The position numbers and the translations under genes were made by a program. The notes under the pieces were generated by a model that saw nothing but the letters and a program-made list of their open reading frames with translations, made no database searches and was not told where the DNA came from. Positions 26,409 through 37,486 of a stretch of DNA of 64,000 bases are shown here, piece after piece. Each line of letters opens with the position of its first letter. Positions within the stretch are counted from its first letter, which is position 1. The stretch comes from Hippophae tibetana (lineage: Eukaryota; Streptophyta; Magnoliopsida; Rosales; Elaeagnaceae): NCBI GenBank assembly GCA_037013495.1, contig JAZDXN010000025.1, positions 62,001 to 126,000 of the forward strand, in the 5' to 3' direction.

Positions 26409-28284
26409 AGCTTCTTGCTAGTCTCTTAGCAAGAGAAGCGATAAAAGCTAAAAATTAAACTATCCTAAATCACTTTCGTGGATTGAAACGGTTGCATTTA
26501 GCCTATGCAACAAGCCGTTAAACCCCTAGGTTGCCCTATTGGACGAGTTTGAGTCTCGTGAGGGTTTTCAGTAATGATACCCACAAACATTGAACTAAAT
26601 GTAAAAAAAAATAAAAACAATCAAATCAAAAATTAAAATTACAACACAATCAAAAATTAATTTAAGAATAAAAGAAAACAACATATCACAAAAATATCTC
26701 ATACTTTTTAATCTCCTTTAAGATCATAATTAAAATCTCAAGCATAAGTTATTTTAATCTCTTTAAACAATCATGATTTTATTACAATAATTAGTCGAAA
26801 ATCATTTTCATATTTCATTTCAAAAATGTATCAATTTAATTTTACCCAATTTCAGTGTCATGAATTAGAATTCGCTTCGACTCTATTCCTCACAAGTCAA
26901 TACTCTCAAAGCACTGAATCCTATGGGTTCAAACACTCATACTAATTTATATGCGAAAGAGTTGATGTATAGAAATGAACTAATATGTTCGCATATGTAT
27001 AAAGAATAAAGGCTCAAAGTGTTATTTTAACATTGATCTCATGAAAGGAATCGAATGTATAAATTATAAAGATATCATATATAAAAATTATTTTCATGCA
27101 TAAATCAAACTCATTAAGAAAGAATTTCAAGATATATGCTTTTTATAAATGAAGAAATTGCAATGACTTTTTAGGGAATTACTTCCTATATCTTTCTTTT
27201 GTATTTAACCTTTACTCACAACTTTGTTGGCAATGTGGGTCATAGTATGTAGATGATACTATTTTTTATCTCTCTATACATTTTTTTTTAATATATGTAT
27301 TTTTTAGAGAGTCAACCCATGTACAAATTGTACATTTTTTTTGGATTTTGGTGAGTGGTTAATTTTGTGGCTTTTCTGTTTGATCTTGGTTTAGGTAACC
27401 CCAGATATGTCTTTTTGTTTTTGTAGCAGTCATGCATGAATGAGATATAAGCATATACTATCCATTTCTACTCAAATCGTTTAATCTAAACAAAAATAAT
27501 AATAATAAATATATGATACTCTATTAAGATGAGAAAAAATTCATACATTCAATGCTAATACCTATAGAGATCATCTAAACTTTTGAATAAATAAGAAATG
27601 TGTTTGGAGTAGAAAAAATATATATTTCACTCTGAATAAAAGAAATTAGGTTCAAATTATATCTCACAAGGGTAGTCTCCACTAAAAAAAATTCATAAAC
27701 ACCGATTTTGGGTTTAATATAATTTCCACATTTTATCAAGAAATACTAGTTATGACAAAAACTAACTAATTATCAAAAATAATTACAAAATATTTCATGA
27801 TATGTTTTCAAAAAATTAATCTAACAGTGCCAAAGACTTAACTATTTACTTAAATTTGATTTAAAGAAATGATAAATTTTTGTGAGATTTTTTTTTATTT
27901 TTTTTATTAAGCATGGTAACTTTTCACCACCCCGAACCTAGAACTTACATTGTCCTCAATGTAACAACTGCAAATTAAAGATAAAGAAAAAAGAGGAGAA
28001 AGATTACCTATTTCTTGAGAATGTGTAAGTAGTAATGAAGAAATGCAGGTGCATCCATCATATTCATCATTAAAGTGTATACAGACAGATCGCTGTGAAC
28101 TTCTAACATCTCAACAAATATTTTAGTTTTAACAATTTTAAAAATTATTCACATACAAGTAAACTAAAATAAACAATAAAATTAAGTAAATAAAACAAAT
28201 AACAAAAAAAAATTACCTAACATGATGGGTTGCCTCCCATCCAGCGCTTAGTTTAACGTCTTAGCAAGACGTATCTTTTTGGTG
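26409..28284 (-). other. Post-pol noncoding region with six hairpins, no env
   Basis: About 1.9 kb between integrase and the 3' LTR. Many Athila elements carry an env-like frame here; I see no frame of useful length on the minus strand. Instead it is A+T-rich and holds perfect inverted repeats: 28256-28272 (ACGTCTT/AAGACGT), 28224-28241 (GATGGG/CCCATC), 27945-27964 (TTACATTG/CAATGTAA), 27319-27335 (ATGTACAA/TTGTACAT), 27242-27262 (ATAGTAT/ATACTAT) and 26410-26439 (CTTGCTA/TAGCAAG plus an outer GCTT/AAGC). Their role is unknown. Confidence 0.8.
28224..28272 (-). other. Double stem-loop immediately after pol
   Basis: GATGGG-TTGCCT-CCCATC (28224-28241) and ACGTCTT-AGC-AAGACGT (28256-28272), both perfect. 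The same two-hairpin order recurs between the two gag regions at 33677-33726 with changed sequence. Confidence 0.8.
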
Positions 28285-29400
28285 CTAAGGATTACTCAGC
28301 CAAATGCAATCTATTTCAGCAATGTTGTTTGGTTCTTCTAAATAAGGCTTGACACGATGGCCATTAACTTTGAACGTTTTTTGTGTCTTGGAGTCCAATA
28401 GTTCTACCACTCCATCTTCAAATGCCTGAACTATTGTGAATGGTCCATCCCATCTTGATCTCAGCTTTCCTGGAAACAATCTCAAATGAGAGTTAAATAA
28501 AAGAACTTTCATTCCAGGGTGAAAAGTTTTAGGAACTAGCCTCTTGTCATGATAGCGCTTAGTACGCTCTTTGTATAACTTGGCATTCTCATAAGCTTCA
28601 TTCCTAATTTCTTCCAACTCATGAAGCTGGAGTACTCGTTTTTCACCTGCTTTATCTAAATCCATGTTTAGCTCTTTAATTGCCCAATAAGCCTTGTGTT
28701 CAAGTTCAACTAGAAGGTGGCATGCTTTCCCAAAGATTAACCGGTAAGGGCTCATCCCAATAGGTGTTTTGTAAGCGGTGCGGTATGCCCATAAGGCATC
28801 ATTTAACTTAAATGCCCAATCCTTCCTTGAGGGACGCACTATGCGTTCCAATATTCCCTTAATTTGCCTATTACTTACTTCCACTAAACCGGAAGTTTGA
28901 GGATGATATGGAGTAGCTACCTTATGTGTGATGTTGTACTTGTTTAGTACTCCATCAAAGAGTTTGTTACAAAAATGGCTACCTCCATCACTTATTATAG
29001 CTCTAGGCGTTCCGAACCTACTGAATATGAAATCTTTCAAGAATTTCACAACAACATTAGCATCATTGGTTTTGGTGGGGATAGCTTCTACCCACTTGGA
29101 CACATAATCCACAGCAACCAAAATGTATTGAAAACCATTAGATGGGGGAAAAGGACCCATAAAGTCAATCCCCCATACATCAAAGAGTTCAACAACTAAA
29201 TTAGATGTCAAAGGCATTTCATCTCTTTTGCTTATGTTTCCTGTTCTTTGACATCTATCACATTGTGCACAAAACATATGAGCATCTTTAAAAAGAGTGG
29301 GCCAAAAGAATCCAGACTGTAATATCTTACGGGCTGTCTTTTCTCCTCCAAAATGACCCCCACAATGAAGTTCATGACAAAAAGTCAGAATGCTCTTATG
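28285..29400 (-). pseudogene. Athila integrase region (fossil)
   Basis: Integrase with an N-terminal HHCC-type zinc finger ([11 protein letters not shown] ... CAQCDRC), the catalytic core with the D-58-D-35-E arrangement ([30 protein letters not shown]), and a C-terminal GPF module ([20 protein letters not shown]) ending with [13 protein letters not shown]. No chromodomain follows, consistent with Athila rather than chromovirus lineages. It would insert the DNA copy and make the 5-bp duplication seen at the ends. The coding run ends 13 bp before the double-hairpin motif. Confidence 0.93.
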
Positions 29401-29664
29401 TTCTTCTTCAGGTACACATCTCCGGATGACTTGATCTTGACCAATCTTGTATAAATAAGGGTCATCCCAGAAATAGTCCTTAATAGTTTTAAAAAACCTT
29501 TTCTTGTCCTGATATGAAGTGTTAGGTCGCAAAACACCAGTGGCAAGATAGTTTACAATATCAGCATACCATGGGTTCGGACCTATGAAAAATAACTGTT
29601 CATCAGGAAAGGTTTCAACTATATCGTCATTACTCTCATCTTTAAGAGAATTGAAGTCAGAAAT

Positions 29665-30020
29665 CAACCTAGACAAATGGTCAGCTACTAAGTTTTCACT
29701 GCCTTTCTTATCCTTGATTTCTAGGTCAAATTCTTGTAAGAGTAAGACCCACCTGATTAATCTTGGCTTGGCATTTGGTTTACTTAATAGGTATCTTAAA
29801 GCAGCATGATCAGAATGCACAATCACTTTAGATCCTACTAAATAAGACCGAAATTTGTCTAAAGAGAATACTATAGCCAAGAATTCCTTTTCAGTGGTGG
29901 TGTAATTCATCTGGGCATCATTGAGTGTTTTGCTAGCATAGTAGATGACATGTAAACGCTTATCCACTCTTTGTCCCAGGACTGCTCCTATTGCATAATC
30001 AGAAGCGTCACACATTATTT
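29665..30020 (-). pseudogene. Athila RNase H region (fossil)
   Basis: The RNase H domain follows the RT connection: [54 protein letters not shown] and the terminal [10 protein letters not shown]. The acidic residues expected in the active site (in CDAS, TEKE, SDH and VADH) are visible. The domain degrades the RNA strand during reverse transcription. Confidence 0.93.
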
Positions 30021-30329
30021 CAAAGGGTAAAGACCAGTTTGGTGCCATTATAACAGGGGTAGATGTGAGTTTATCTTTCAAGGTATTAAAGGAAGTAAGG
30101 CAGTCATTGTTGAAATCAAAATCAGCATCTTTGGATAGCAAGTTACATAATGGACGACTTATTTTAGAGAAATCTTTAATAAATCATCTGTAGAATCCTG
30201 CATGTCCCAAGAAGCTTCTTATCCCCTTCACAGATGTAGGGGGAGGTAGTTTGGATATCAATTCAACTTTTGCCTTATCAACTTCAATACCCTTGTTTGA
30301 AATTATATGTCCTAAAACTATCCCTTGTT

Positions 30330-31010
30330 GAACCATAAAATGACTTTTCTCCCAACTAAGGGTTAGATTGCATTCAATGCATCTTTCTAAAACCAAAGTC
30401 AATTTATGTAAGCAATCATCAAATGAGTTCCCAAAGACAGAGAAATCGTCCATGAAAATCTCAATGAATTTCTCCACCATGTCCGAGAAAATGGATATCA
30501 TGCATCTCTGGAACGTGGTAGGGGCATTGCATAACCCAAATGGCATTCTGCGAAAAGCAAATGTCCCAAAAGGACATGTAAATGTGGTCTTTTCCTGATC
30601 TTCTGGTGCTATGGGTACTTGATAATATCCAGACAGTCCATCCAAAAAACAGTAAAATTCGTGCCCAACTAATCTTTCCAACATTTGATCAATGAATGGA
30701 AGAGGAAAGTGATCCTTTTTCGTATATAAATTTAGTTTCCTAAAATCTATACACATTCTCCATCCAGTGATTATTCTAGTGGGCACTAATTCACTTTTGT
30801 CATTTTTAACAACTGTTATCGCAGATTTCTTTGGTACCACATGCACTGGACTAACCCACTTACTATCTGCAATAGGATAGATAATCCCTTCTTCTAATAA
30901 TTTAAGAATTTCCTTTTTAACTACCTCTTGCATGTTTGGGTTTAGTCTTCTTTGGGCCTCTCGTACAGGTTTAGCACCATCCTCCAAGTTGATCTTGTGC
31001 ATACACATTG
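30330..31010 (-). pseudogene. Athila reverse transcriptase region (fossil)
   Basis: The reverse transcriptase domain, with the fingers segment (LLEEGIIYPIADSKWVSPVH), the RMCIDFRKLN motif, the PFIDQMLERL segment, FGLCNAPTTFQRCM, and the catalytic FMDDF motif near 30445-30456, followed by SVFGNSFDDCL, which is characteristic of Athila. The downstream connection segment has the usual VLGHIIS and RSFLGHAGFYR motifs. It copies the element RNA into DNA from the tRNA-Asp primer. It is part of the broken gag-pol. Confidence 0.93.
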
Positions 31011-31649
31011 TTGGACTAATGCCTCTTATATCCCCTATACTCCAACCTATAGATTTTTTAAACTGTTTAAGCACTTTGATGAGTTCCTTTTCTTGTGGTT
31101 TGGTCAAGGTTGAAGAAATTATCACTGGATAAGTTTCTCCCTCTCCCAAAAACACATATTTTAAGTGCTCAGGTAAGTCTTTGAGTTCAAGTTCAGGTGG
31201 ATTGGCCTCTTTAATAGATGAAGAACTGGGTAGATTTAAAAGTGTAGTAGATTTTGTCATCACTTCATTATTGTCTAGTTGTTCAAGGTACCCCTTAATT
31301 TCTTCATCTAAATCTTCTTCAACCTTTTCAAGTGTAAGAACGGTTTCAAGCTTGTCTTCTATTCTGGTTCGGAAAAAAGTGTTTTGGACAAGATTATCCA
31401 AAGGATCAACATCGAATATTTCATCGATGGTAGAAATAGAAGGGAAAGGTGAAGAATCAAAAACTTTAAAATGAACAGTCTCTCCTAAGACTGTCATTGT
31501 CAAATTTCCATCTTGGACATCAATAATAGTTTTAGTAGTTGCCATAAATGGTCTACCAAGCAATATTGTGTGCTCTCTGTCCAATGCTGGATTTTCTTGC
31601 ATATCCAGAACCACAAAGTCAACAGGTATTATCAGTTTGTCTACCTGTA

Positions 31650-31840
31650 CCAAAACATCTCAACTATTCCCTCTGGATATTTAAGAGATCTATCTGCAAG
31701 TTGAAGGGACATAGTTGTGGGTTTTAAATCCCCTAGATTGAGTTGTAAGAATATAGAGTAGGGCATCAAATTTATACTAGCACCTAAATCAAGCATTGCT
31801 TTAGCAACCTTCCTATCCCCCATAGTTATGTTTATAATAA
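31650..31840 (-). pseudogene. Athila protease region (fossil)
   Basis: A retropepsin-type aspartic protease segment with the active-site motif DLGAS at 31776-31790, followed by INLMPYSIF, the form typical of Athila elements. It lies between gag and reverse transcriptase in the usual order, and would cleave the polyprotein. Confidence 0.85.
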
Positions 31841-31949
31841 AACTTCCAGGGTCTTTCACCTTAGGGGGTAGTTTGTGCTGAAGTACAGCGCTAGAAATAT
31901 CTGATACTACTACTCGTTCATTCAGTTCATACCTCCTTTTCTTAGTGTT

Positions 31950-33503
31950 CAACTCTTTGAAAAATTTGGCATATGAGGGCACATTCATGATCACTTCTAA
32001 TAATGGTAAATTGATATTTACTTTAGAGAGCATATTAAAAAGATCATTGAATTGCTTATCTTGTTTGGATTCTTTCAACCGGTGGGGAAAAGGTACTTGC
32101 ATCTGGTGTGGTTCTGTTGTCTTTTGAATTTTGGGGGTGTCAGATGACCCCCCAATGAGTTTTTCAGAAGGCTTGTTAAGTTTAACACTTGTTTCTCCTT
32201 TTTGCGAGATTAGAGTATCGCCTTCTTTGTTACCTGAACTACAAGGTAGATTGTTAGAGATTTCAGGTAAATTGGTATTGACTATCTTACCACTTCGAAG
32301 GGTTCTAACATCCTTTGCTTGTTCTGGTTGACTGGGCAACTTTCCTGGTTCTTTCTTTTGCATTTGTTCAGCCAGCTGCCCAACTTTAGATTCAATTCTT
32401 TTAACCGAAGCCTCCATGGTGTTCAACCTTTGATTAGTCATCAATTGGTTGGCACGACTAACTTGAATAAAAGCATTCAAGCTATCTTCTAAGGTTGGTT
32501 TAAAAGATTGGCTTGGTGGGTAAGGGTGGTTGTTATCCGACCTTAGTGTTGGATATTGGGTGTAGGCTGGGTGATTATAGGTGTTTGGATGATACCTTTG
32601 AAAAGATTGGACTTCCTCTATGGCATCGACACTAGAATCACAAGTATTTGAACAATTATGAGTACCATGCCCAATTGAACAACACACTTCACATACCTCT
32701 TGATTTGAAATTTGATGGGTAGTGAGGAGTTGCACTTGTTTAGTCAATTCAACAAGTTGCAAGGTTATCTCATTATCAGAGCTAACTTCATTGACCTTTG
32801 CTTTCCTTCTACCACCTCTTTGTTGGGAATTAGAACCCAACAGCTCATAAAGATTATAGGTTTCCTCTGCGGTCTTTTCTCCTACAGCACCTCCAGCAGC
32901 ATTATCAACCATGTATTGACTCTGTAGTGTCAATCCATCATAAAAGAATTGGTTTTGTAGCTATAATGGAAAGCTATGATTTTGACATTGAATGAAAAGG
33001 AGTTTGAATCGTTCCCAAGCTTCATGAAAGGGCTCTTCATACATTTGAGAAAATGTTGCTATCTTTGTTCTTAGATCAACAGTCTTTTGATGGGAATAGA
33101 ACCTACCCATAAAAATTTCATAGACTGCCTCCCAAGTTTTAAGCGAACCTGACTGTAGAGTAATGAACCATGACCAAGCTTTATCTTTGAGAGTGTAAGG
33201 AAAGCACCTCATCCTAAGTTGATCTTCATTAATTGCATGTAGTGGAAAGGTTTGGACAATAGCATAGAATTCTCGAATGAAATTTAAAGGGTCTTCATTA
33301 GGGATACCGTAAAAGGAAGGCAACAAAGAATAATGAATCTTTTTCAATTCATAATTCCTTGCAGCCTCTTGTAATTGGATACCGGAAGTTACATTGCCAA
33401 TGATTGGCATTGTATATTCTTTCATCTTTTTCCGCCTATCTTCAGCATCTCCCATGGTTGTTTGTAGTTGAAAAATGATCCTCCTCCTATTGTGTATCAA
33501 CAT
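31950..33503 (-). pseudogene. Main gag region of the Athila-type element (fossil)
   Basis: The gag that directly precedes protease and pol. The N-terminal part carries the retrotransposon gag core (EAARNYELKKIHYSLLPSF, NEDQLRMRCFPYTLKDKAW, FYSHQKTVDLRTKIATF). Downstream lies a CCHC zinc knuckle of the form C-x2-C-x4-H-x4-C at about 32652-32693, then a hydrophilic stretch with a coiled-coil-like segment (TMEASVKRIESKVGQLAEQM) and a KLPSQPEQAKDVRTLRSG region typical of Athila gag tails. It would form the particle shell and bind genomic RNA. It belongs to the broken gag-pol of this element. Confidence 0.85.
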
Positions 33504-33929
33504 TTTGCTCTTAGTAGATATTTTTATAACTTGATAAAACGTAAAAGCAAAAAGTGCAAGGAATCTAAATTTTTTTTTTTTAAATTTAAACGAATGGACA
33601 GAATGTTTGAAACAAACTAATTTTATTTCATCTGAATTTTTATTACACGCAAACTAAAACAAAGGAAAATACAATAATGGGTGACCTCCCATACAGGACT
33701 AAAATTTATCGTCTTCTAGTAAGACGTTGCTTGGAGATTGCAGAATGAAAAACTCAATGTCTCCTCTTCATTGAATTCATTTAAGTTTCAAATTAGTCTT
33801 TGCCTTTTTGCAAATGTTCAACTAACTGTTCAACTTGAACTTCCAACTTTTTAATAGAAGCTTCCACAGAGTCCAACCGTTGATTGGTTTTAGATTGGTT
33901 ATCCCTACAAACTTGAATAAAAGAATTCA
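33504..33929 (-). other. Spacer between the two gag regions, with double hairpin
   Basis: A noncoding spacer of about 0.4 kb. At 33677-33726 it carries ATGGG-TGACCT-CCCAT followed by CGTCTT-CTAGT-AAGACG, two stem-loops in the same order as the pair just after pol (28224-28272). The A-rich sequence beside it (CAAACTAAAACAAAG) also resembles the post-pol sequence (TAAACTAAAATAAAC). A T-run near 33571-33580 is the only other feature noted. Confidence 0.75.
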
Positions 33930-35130
33930 AGTTGTCCTCCAGGGTTGGTTTATTGGGAATGCTTCTTGGAATAGGTGGGTGGAATTGCTGGCCTGCCTGG
34001 TTTGAGCTTTGAGTGAAAGGAGGGTTGTTTTGCCTCCAAGAAAAATTTGGATGACTTCTCCACCCAGGATTATAGGTATTTGAATTGGGATCAAACCTTG
34101 GTCTCTATTGATATGCTCCCAACACATTGACCTGTTCAGGTCCAGTTGTATCTCCTTGATATGGACAGGCTTCAGTACCATGTCCCATGTTGTTATACAA
34201 ACCATATTGATCATTATTGGTGTTGGTTTGTGTAGCGAGAAGGGCAACTTGCTTAGTCAGTTGAACAAGTTGTTGTTGAACTTCATTATTGGAGTCGATT
34301 TCATGAACTCCAACTTTTCTCACTCGGGAGCTTTTCTGTTGGGAATTAGCACCCAACATCTCAAAGAGGTTATACGTCTCTGAGGCAGTTTTTTTCTCCT
34401 ATTGCTCCTCCTGCAGCGTTGTCGACAATGAACTGACATTGTTGTGTAAGTCCATCGTAAAAGAATTGGTTCTGCAACTGCAGGGGAAAGCTATGATGGG
34501 GACATTGAGTGAGAAACATTTTGAACCTATCCCAAGCTTCATGGAATGGTTCTCCATCCATCTGAGAGAAAGTAGCAATCTTTCCTCTCAACTCTGATTT
34601 TTTTGGTGGGAATAGAATTTTCCCATGAATTTATTGTAAATGTTACCCCATGTCATCAGAGAACCTGGGGGAAGTGACATCAACCAAGCTTTGGCCTTAT
34701 CCTTTAACGTGTAGGGAAAACATCTCATCCTAAGTTGATCCTCGTTTAGAATACCGAGGGGGAATGTTTGGACCGTAGCATAGAAATCTCTCATAAAGGA
34801 AAGAGAATCTTCATTAGGTAGCCCATAAACGGAAGGAAGCATAGAAAAATGAATATTTTTAAGGTCATAATTCCGAGCAGCCTCTCCCAACTGAATAGCG
34901 GCAGTTGCCGTGCCTATTACCGGTCTTGCAAACTCCTTCATCGTGGTTTCCCTAATATGTTGGTTTTCCTCCATTTCTTTTGGTTCTAGTAAAGGATTAA
35001 GACTTGGTTCTATGTTTGGCTCAAAAACAGGTTGATGGGTAGAATCCAGTTTTGTTGACACTTGTTTAAATTTATGAAATTTATTTACATATGGTGTAAG
35101 AGGGTTTCCTAAGGATCTCCTACCACGCAT
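33930..35130 (-). pseudogene. Extra gag-like region of the Athila-type element (fossil)
   Basis: A capsid-type gag region lying 5' of the normal gag in element orientation. It shares with the second gag the sequence order IQL.EAARNY, LPS.YG.PNED, F.R.FYA.VQTFPL, NEDQLRMRCFPYTLKDKA and FYSHQK, followed by a GHGTEAC segment and a glutamine/proline-rich tail. It is clearly a diverged paralogue and not a copy of recent origin. It has an N-terminal extension of about 60 residues before the shared core. This part is broken, with several breaks. It is followed by an untranslated stretch holding a double-hairpin motif like the one after pol. A duplicated gag is unusual for an LTR element of this lineage. 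Confidence 0.85.
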
Positions 35131-35943
35131 AGACTATTGTAAACGTAAATTTAAAACTCCTGTCAACAAAATAAAAAATTTAGAGAAAATTTACATGTTA
35201 TTTAATACAAAGCACTAAACAAAACTAGTTAAACCCTAAAAAAAGAAATTGTTTTTATTTTTTATTTTATTTTTTTTTATATATTTTTTTTTATTTTGTA
35301 ACATAATTAGTATTAACCAAGAGTGCTCCCAAGAAAGAATGGTGGTGCAAACGGCTCCTTAAATACCATTCTCCTAGCCAGAGCAACGTTCCCACGAAAG
35401 ACTAGTGGCACAAAGGCTTTCAAGAACTAGTCTCCTAGACAGAACTCCCTTAGATTTTTACTTTTCATGTTATTTAGTTAATTAGGTATAAATTCAAGTA
35501 ATGTTTTTTTTATTCATGAACGGTAATTTTATTTTACTATTCACGCTATATAATGTCTTATTAACTTAAATTTTTTTGAAATTTAAGTTTTTGAATTTTT
35601 TTTTTATGAACGGTAATTTTATTTTACTATTCACGCTATATTATTTCTTATTAAAAAAAATTTTTGAATTTTGAATTTTTACATTTTTTTTTTACTATTC
35701 ATGAACGGTAAAATTTTTTACTTCAAATTTCAAATTTCTAAATTATTTTACAATTAAAAAAAATTATTTTTTATTTTTTTATTTTTTTATTTTTTTATTT
35801 TTTTATTTTTTTATTTTTTTATTTTTTTATTTTTTTTTATTTATTATGAATTTTGAAATTTGATTATTATTAAAATATCACAATTATTTACAGCACAAAA
35901 ATGTTTTTAAAATTTTGATAAATAATTTAAAAACGCTATTCCT
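35131..35943 (-). other. Element 5' leader with hairpins and simple repeats
   Basis: About 0.8 kb between the primer site and the first gag-like region, with no coding signal. It holds an (ATTTTTTT)n microsatellite at about 35772-35840; a 90-bp-offset direct repeat containing CGGTAATTTTATTTTACTAT (35517-35560 and 35607-35650); and a pair of 63-bp units at about 35326-35445. Each of these units has a perfect 8-bp inverted repeat (35336-35343 with 35365-35372, and 35399-35406 with 35426-35433). The leader would carry any packaging or dimerisation signal, but no function is shown. Confidence 0.75.
35326..35445 (-). repeat. Two tandem 63-bp stem-loop units in the leader
   Basis: Unit 1 has the stem AGAATGGT / ACCATTCT with a 21-base loop; unit 2 has AGACTAGT / ACTAGTCT with a 19-base loop. 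Flanking sequence is shared (CCCAAGAAAG and CCCACGAAAG before, CTCCTAG.CAGA after). The stems differ at two positions on each side, and both changes preserve pairing. Confidence 0.8.
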
Positions 35944-35961
35944 TCCCCGGCAACGGCGCCA
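35944..35961 (-). other. Primer-binding site for tRNA-Asp(GUC)
   Basis: On the minus strand this reads TGGCGCCGTTGCCGGGGA, an 18-base perfect complement of the 3' end of plant tRNA-Asp(GUC) including the CCA tail. It starts seven bases downstream of the 5' LTR end in element orientation. tRNA-Asp priming fits the Athila lineage. It is not a tRNA gene. Confidence 0.93.
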
Positions 35962-37370
35962 AAAACTTGATGAACGAAAACCGGCATCGCCGATCTTCGC
36001 AAATACTTTGGTTTTAATATTTATAAAACTCTCGCAAGTGCACGAATCATTTCGAAGAAAATGATAAGTATACTCCCAAGGTCGATCTAAGGAAGGAATG
36101 TATGTGGTTTTTAATTTACTATTCAAACTTTTAAAAACGAAATTAAATCCTAAACATCCTGTCACGATAGTTTGGTTTTTGTGTTCTTAATCTAATGACA
36201 TAAAATAAACATATATACAGATTAATTAAATATAATCTAATAACATAAAAATAAACATAGATATAAATTCAATAAATAATTATCTAAAAATAAACATATA
36301 TACAGATTCAATAAATATTCATGCAGATTTTTATCATTTATATTAGCGGAGTATTTATGGATGTAATAACTAAATTAATTATGCTTGCTCATATTAACTA
36401 GGTTATTAAAGATAAATTGATATTTTATTGATTCTCTCTTTTTTATATAAATACCACCTTTGGTGGGGTTAGATATTCTTTGTTAACTAAACAAATCAAT
36501 TAACACCTATGGGTGGGGTTGATAACTAATATGCTTAATTAAATTAATTCCTTTTTCTAAGAGATTGAAAATGAACCATTTAAATGCCACCTTTGGTGGG
36601 GTTAGACAATTTAAACATTATTCAAGGTGTCCAAATTAAACATAAGAATTTAATTATCCGAGTACTAACTTTCAAGTTTTAAAACCACTATTGAAAACAT
36701 GTTGTCAATATATTTTCACATAATAATTCTTATAAAAACTTTCGAAATAGAGTTTCACTCTAACTACCGGGCGATTGTACCAACAAATAAAAGAGCACTA
36801 CTCTAAATTAGACCGGATAACTAAACCTTAAAATCTAATTTTTAGGTTTAAGTTTGTAATGAAAAATAATATATTTCTCTCTAACATTCTTAATATAAAA
36901 TCTTGAATAAAAACAAAATCAATTCATTTTAGAGATTTTTACCTATTTAATATGTCGCAAGCATAACAACGTCATTATTACATCATATTTACTAAACAGC
37001 CAGCATAGTTAAATTTAACCACAGACAAGTTGAATGTAACATGTAAGAATAAAGCATAAAAATAACTGTAAAGAAAATAAAATCCTTACAGAACTTTGAC
37101 GCTATTCCCGTAGCTAGAAAACCTCCGAGCGGAATTTGCACTTCCATATATTGAATCAAAAATCTAAATTATTACAAAAACATTACAAGTTCCTCTCAAA
37201 AACAGAAGAACTCTAAACCTAAGAGAATTGAACTAAAAACTAAGAGAAAAACTAAGAAAAGCTTAGAAACTAAGAAAGAAACTAAGAGAAACTAAAAACT
37301 AAGAAATGAGAGAAAGAAAGAAGAGAGAAGTGAGTTTTTAAGGTGTGTTTTGAAGTGAAGGGAAGGGGGG

Positions 37371-37378
37371 TATTTATA
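37371..37378 (-). promoter_or_regulatory. TATA box in 5' LTR
   Basis: On the minus strand this reads TATAAATA within CCTATAAATACCCC, a good plant TATA box. The transcript would be expected to start about 30 bp downstream, near 37340, which would set the U3/R border. The same box is at 25787-25794 in the other LTR. Confidence 0.7.
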
Positions 37379-37467
37379 GGTGAGGATGGAGAGAAAAAAT
37401 GAGTAAAAAATGTTAAAAAAATATTAAAAAATGTAAAAACGCGTATTGGAATTGCTGATGTCATCAA

Positions 37468-37486
37468 TGACGTCAGCATGACGTCA
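37468..37486 (-). promoter_or_regulatory. Paired TGACGTCA sites (as-1-like) in 5' LTR
   Basis: Two perfect TGACGTCA palindromes (37468-37475 and 37479-37486) have an 11-bp centre-to-centre distance and lie about 90 bp upstream of the TATA box. TGACG pairs with near-helical spacing are the classic plant as-1 type target of TGA-class bZIP factors, linked to salicylate and stress responses. A CACGTG G-box follows at 37499-37504. The binding role is inferred. Confidence 0.65.

Noticed and set aside
26409-28284. Env-like gene of the Athila lineage
   Set aside because: No minus-strand frame of meaningful length and no membrane-like or signal-like segment could be found in this region.
28975-32927. 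Plus-strand open frames across the gag-pol region
   Set aside because: They are antisense shadows of the minus-strand coding regions, with no recognisable domains.
35762-35840. The (ATTTTTTT)n tract as a sequencing artefact or a SINE/LINE tail
   Set aside because: It lies inside the retrotransposon leader with no adjoining SINE/LINE sequence or target duplication. It reads as an ordinary microsatellite.
35944-35961. tRNA-Asp gene
   Set aside because: Only the 18 bases matching the tRNA 3' end are present, directly beside the LTR. This is a primer-binding site.
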